In this document: piece after piece, positions 62,507 through 64,000 of the stretch
Numbering within the stretch: the stretch's first letter is position 1
Layout: each line of letters opens with the position of its first letter
Assembly (NCBI GenBank): GCA_918807975.1
Contig: OU964923.1
Location: 27,075,235 to 27,139,234, forward strand
Origin: Aplidium turbinatum
Taxonomy: Eukaryota > Chordata > Ascidiacea > Aplousobranchia > Polyclinidae
Reading direction: 5' to 3'
Length of the DNA: 64,000 nt
Notes under the pieces: generated by a model
Database searches by the model: none
The model's input: only the letters and a program-made list of their open reading frames with translations
Told to the model about the DNA's origin: nothing
Program-made: the position numbers and the translations under genes

Positions 62507-62794
62507 ATACAAATTCACAGCAAACTACGACATGTAAAGAGGAAGACTGGACGGACTACTTTGATGGGGATGATCCCACTGGTAGAGGAGACTTTGAAAC
62601 TCTTGACATACTCAACAAAAAGTACCCCGAGGAGATCTGCTCCAATCCAATTGCTGCAGAGGGAAGAGTAAAAGGAGACACAAATGATGATTCTCTTTCT
62701 AGTCAGAACGTAGTGGTCTCTAAAATGGGACTCGTTTGCAAAAATATTAACCAATATTGTCGCGATTATGAAGTCAGGTTCTGTTGTCCAAAAA
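62507..62794 (+). CDS. WxxW domain exon of a second gene
   Basis: 288 bases, phase 1-1, same splice signals as 35957-36244 and only a handful of residue changes (CKEEDW for CRAEDW; VSKMGLVCKN for VTKTGLVCQN). Intact. The gene probably continues beyond the window. Confidence 0.82.
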
Positions 62795-62999
62795 GTAAGT
62801 TGTAAGCAACAAATTAAAGTAATTCATCTCGTTTGTTGAAACGCAACTAAAAGTGGGAATATCCAGTGAAAAATGAAAACATGCAGCCTACTTACTTTCC
62901 AACTTTATAGAATGTGTAGCCTACTTTAACGTTATAACATTTGATAATATATTTGATTTAATATATTGATATAATAAATTTATTAAATCAAATATAGTT

Positions 63000-63198
63000 A
63001 TTAGTCTCTAAACCCTTCACAGCCTGTTTCCCCTAAAAGGAGGATCATCAGAAGGTTCTTATTCAAATAGAATCTAATTTAATGGATTAATCAAATAGAT
63101 TAATAATAATCTAATCAAATAGATTCTATTTGAATAAGGACCTTCTGATTATCCTCCTTTTAGGTGAAACAGGCTGTCAAGGGTTTAAAGACTAATGA
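63000..63198. repeat. Foldback carrying two spliced-leader 16-mers
   Basis: Arms of about 75 bases (63000-63073 and 63123-63198) are inverted copies. At the inner end of each arm lies ATTCTATTTGAATAAG: minus strand 63073-63058, plus strand 63123-63138. That is the Ciona spliced leader as I remember it. It is followed outward by (A/G)ACCTTCTGAT. The loop is AT-rich with further ATCAAATAGATT words. Confidence 0.7.
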
Positions 63199-63479
63199 CC
63201 AATTAACCATATTTGGTTTAATTCGCCCTGCTTGGCTTTTTGCTTGGCATTGAGCACTTTTTGTAGTATTATTTATTGTTTAATATATTTATTATATTTA
63301 ATGATTTTTATGTTTACTGACAGTTGGTGGCCGAGTGATACAAATTTTAACACAATTTTATCAGTAGGCGACAATTCATACATTTGGTTTTGGACACATG
63401 ACAAGTTATTTATAATCGAATTGATTGAGTTTTGCTTTTAGCAACATGATCGTTGCTTACTTTACAATGTAGATTTTAG

Positions 63480-63640
63480 CGGTGTTGTACGCGTCATTGA
63501 AATAATTTGACGGCGTCAGCGTCAGCGTGAATTGCCTAAAAACTTTACGGCGTAAAGGACTGCGTAAGCTCTTAAAGAAATTGACGGCGTCAGCGTCAGC
63601 GCTAATTTCTAGCGCTATTTTTTGCCAGCGCCTCATAAAA
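63480..63640. repeat. Short direct repeat TTGACGGCGTCAGCGTCAGC
   Basis: The 20-base word occurs at about 63507 and 63581, within locally GC-richer DNA. Nature unknown. Confidence 0.55.
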
Positions 63641-63810
63641 CGGAAATATTTCAACCAAGTTCAGGCTAACAATAGCTATAAATAAAGAGCAGGTATTATG
63701 TTTTGAGACTGTATTGTAATTAGCTGCTCAGCCTATTAGTTATTTCCTTGCAGAAAAACAAGCATTTCAAAACGTTTGTCTAACAATCTGCTGCGTTTGG
63801 GACGCATATT

Positions 63811-64000
63811 CAGGGGCGCCGGAGCGATTTTTGACTGGATGGGCAGGAATATGAAAAAAGGGCGCTTTTGTTGCTGAAAGGCCAATTTTTTTTGTAAGAT
63901 TTAAGATAAGATATAGCGATAATGCTGATCTATCAGCTCATTATCGAGTAATGATACAAGTGTCCGCTATACAAAGAACAATGGCACGAAAAGGCATCAT
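63811..64000 (+). mobile_element. hAT end, same family as 12202-15714, cut by the window end
   Basis: CAGGGGCGCCGGAGCGATTT and the following 190 bases are the reverse complement of the right end of the elements at 12202 and 12642, so this copy lies in the opposite orientation. Confidence 0.85.

Larger units (their letters stand above)
62370..63410 (+). repeat. Segmental duplication, copy B of the WxxW-1 exon region
   Basis: Partner of 35803-36535, with the same exon and intron flanks. It contains the foldback at 63000-63198 that copy A lacks. Confidence 0.85.

Noticed and set aside
63457-63654. Minus-strand open frame over the TTGACGGCGTCAGCG repeats
   Set aside because: Coding look comes from the short repeat; no start context or homology.

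Overview
The window is animal nuclear DNA, AT-rich and intron-rich, and most likely from an ascidian close to Ciona. Three things point there. An exact 16-base match to the Ciona spliced leader (ATTCTATTTGAATAAG, from memory of the published sequence) occurs twice near 63.1 kb. The host gene has thrombospondin type 1 (TSP1) and mucin-type WxxW modules. P-like elements are present, a group known from Ciona.

One host gene dominates, on the + strand from 5676 to 45486. Its exons can be followed by splice signals and reading phase: a signal-peptide exon, an Arg-rich two-module TSP1 exon, ten near-identical 168-base TSP1 exons (15864-32193), a TSP1 module split over two exons, a TSP1 plus EGF-like exon, and six WxxW exons ending in a stop at 45484-45486. 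The likely product is a secreted, cysteine-rich matrix or mucus protein. The TSP1 exons amplified with their introns, as alternating short (about 0.86 kb) and long (about 1.4 kb) units; the long units carry a piggyBac-type MITE. The TSP1/EGF exon has an in-frame TAG and no clear phase-matched donor, so this copy may not make the full protein.

Mobile elements fill nearly everything else. At 0-5.5 kb are a piggyBac fragment, a duplicated signal-peptide exon, a hAT element, and a SINE split by a hAT MITE. Intron 1 holds an Academ-like transposon with arms of about 685 bases. Intron 2 holds a three-deep hAT nest. The TSP1 array is interrupted by a GC-rich insertion of unknown kind (20.6-21.8 kb) and by a 4.6-kb foldback element carrying a P-like element. 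Between the TSP1 and WxxW parts lies a broken Polinton fossil. LINE 3' fragments and tRNA-derived SINEs are scattered throughout.

From 45.5 to 60.9 kb there is no convincing host gene, only pogo-like and hAT remnants, foldback elements and MITEs. From 60.9 kb to the end the window repeats two of its own segments (1905-3400 and 35803-36535). They bring a second signal-peptide exon (61809) and a second WxxW exon (62507), probably the start of a paralogous gene that leaves the window. The spliced-leader-bearing foldback sits just downstream and is the most unusual feature seen.
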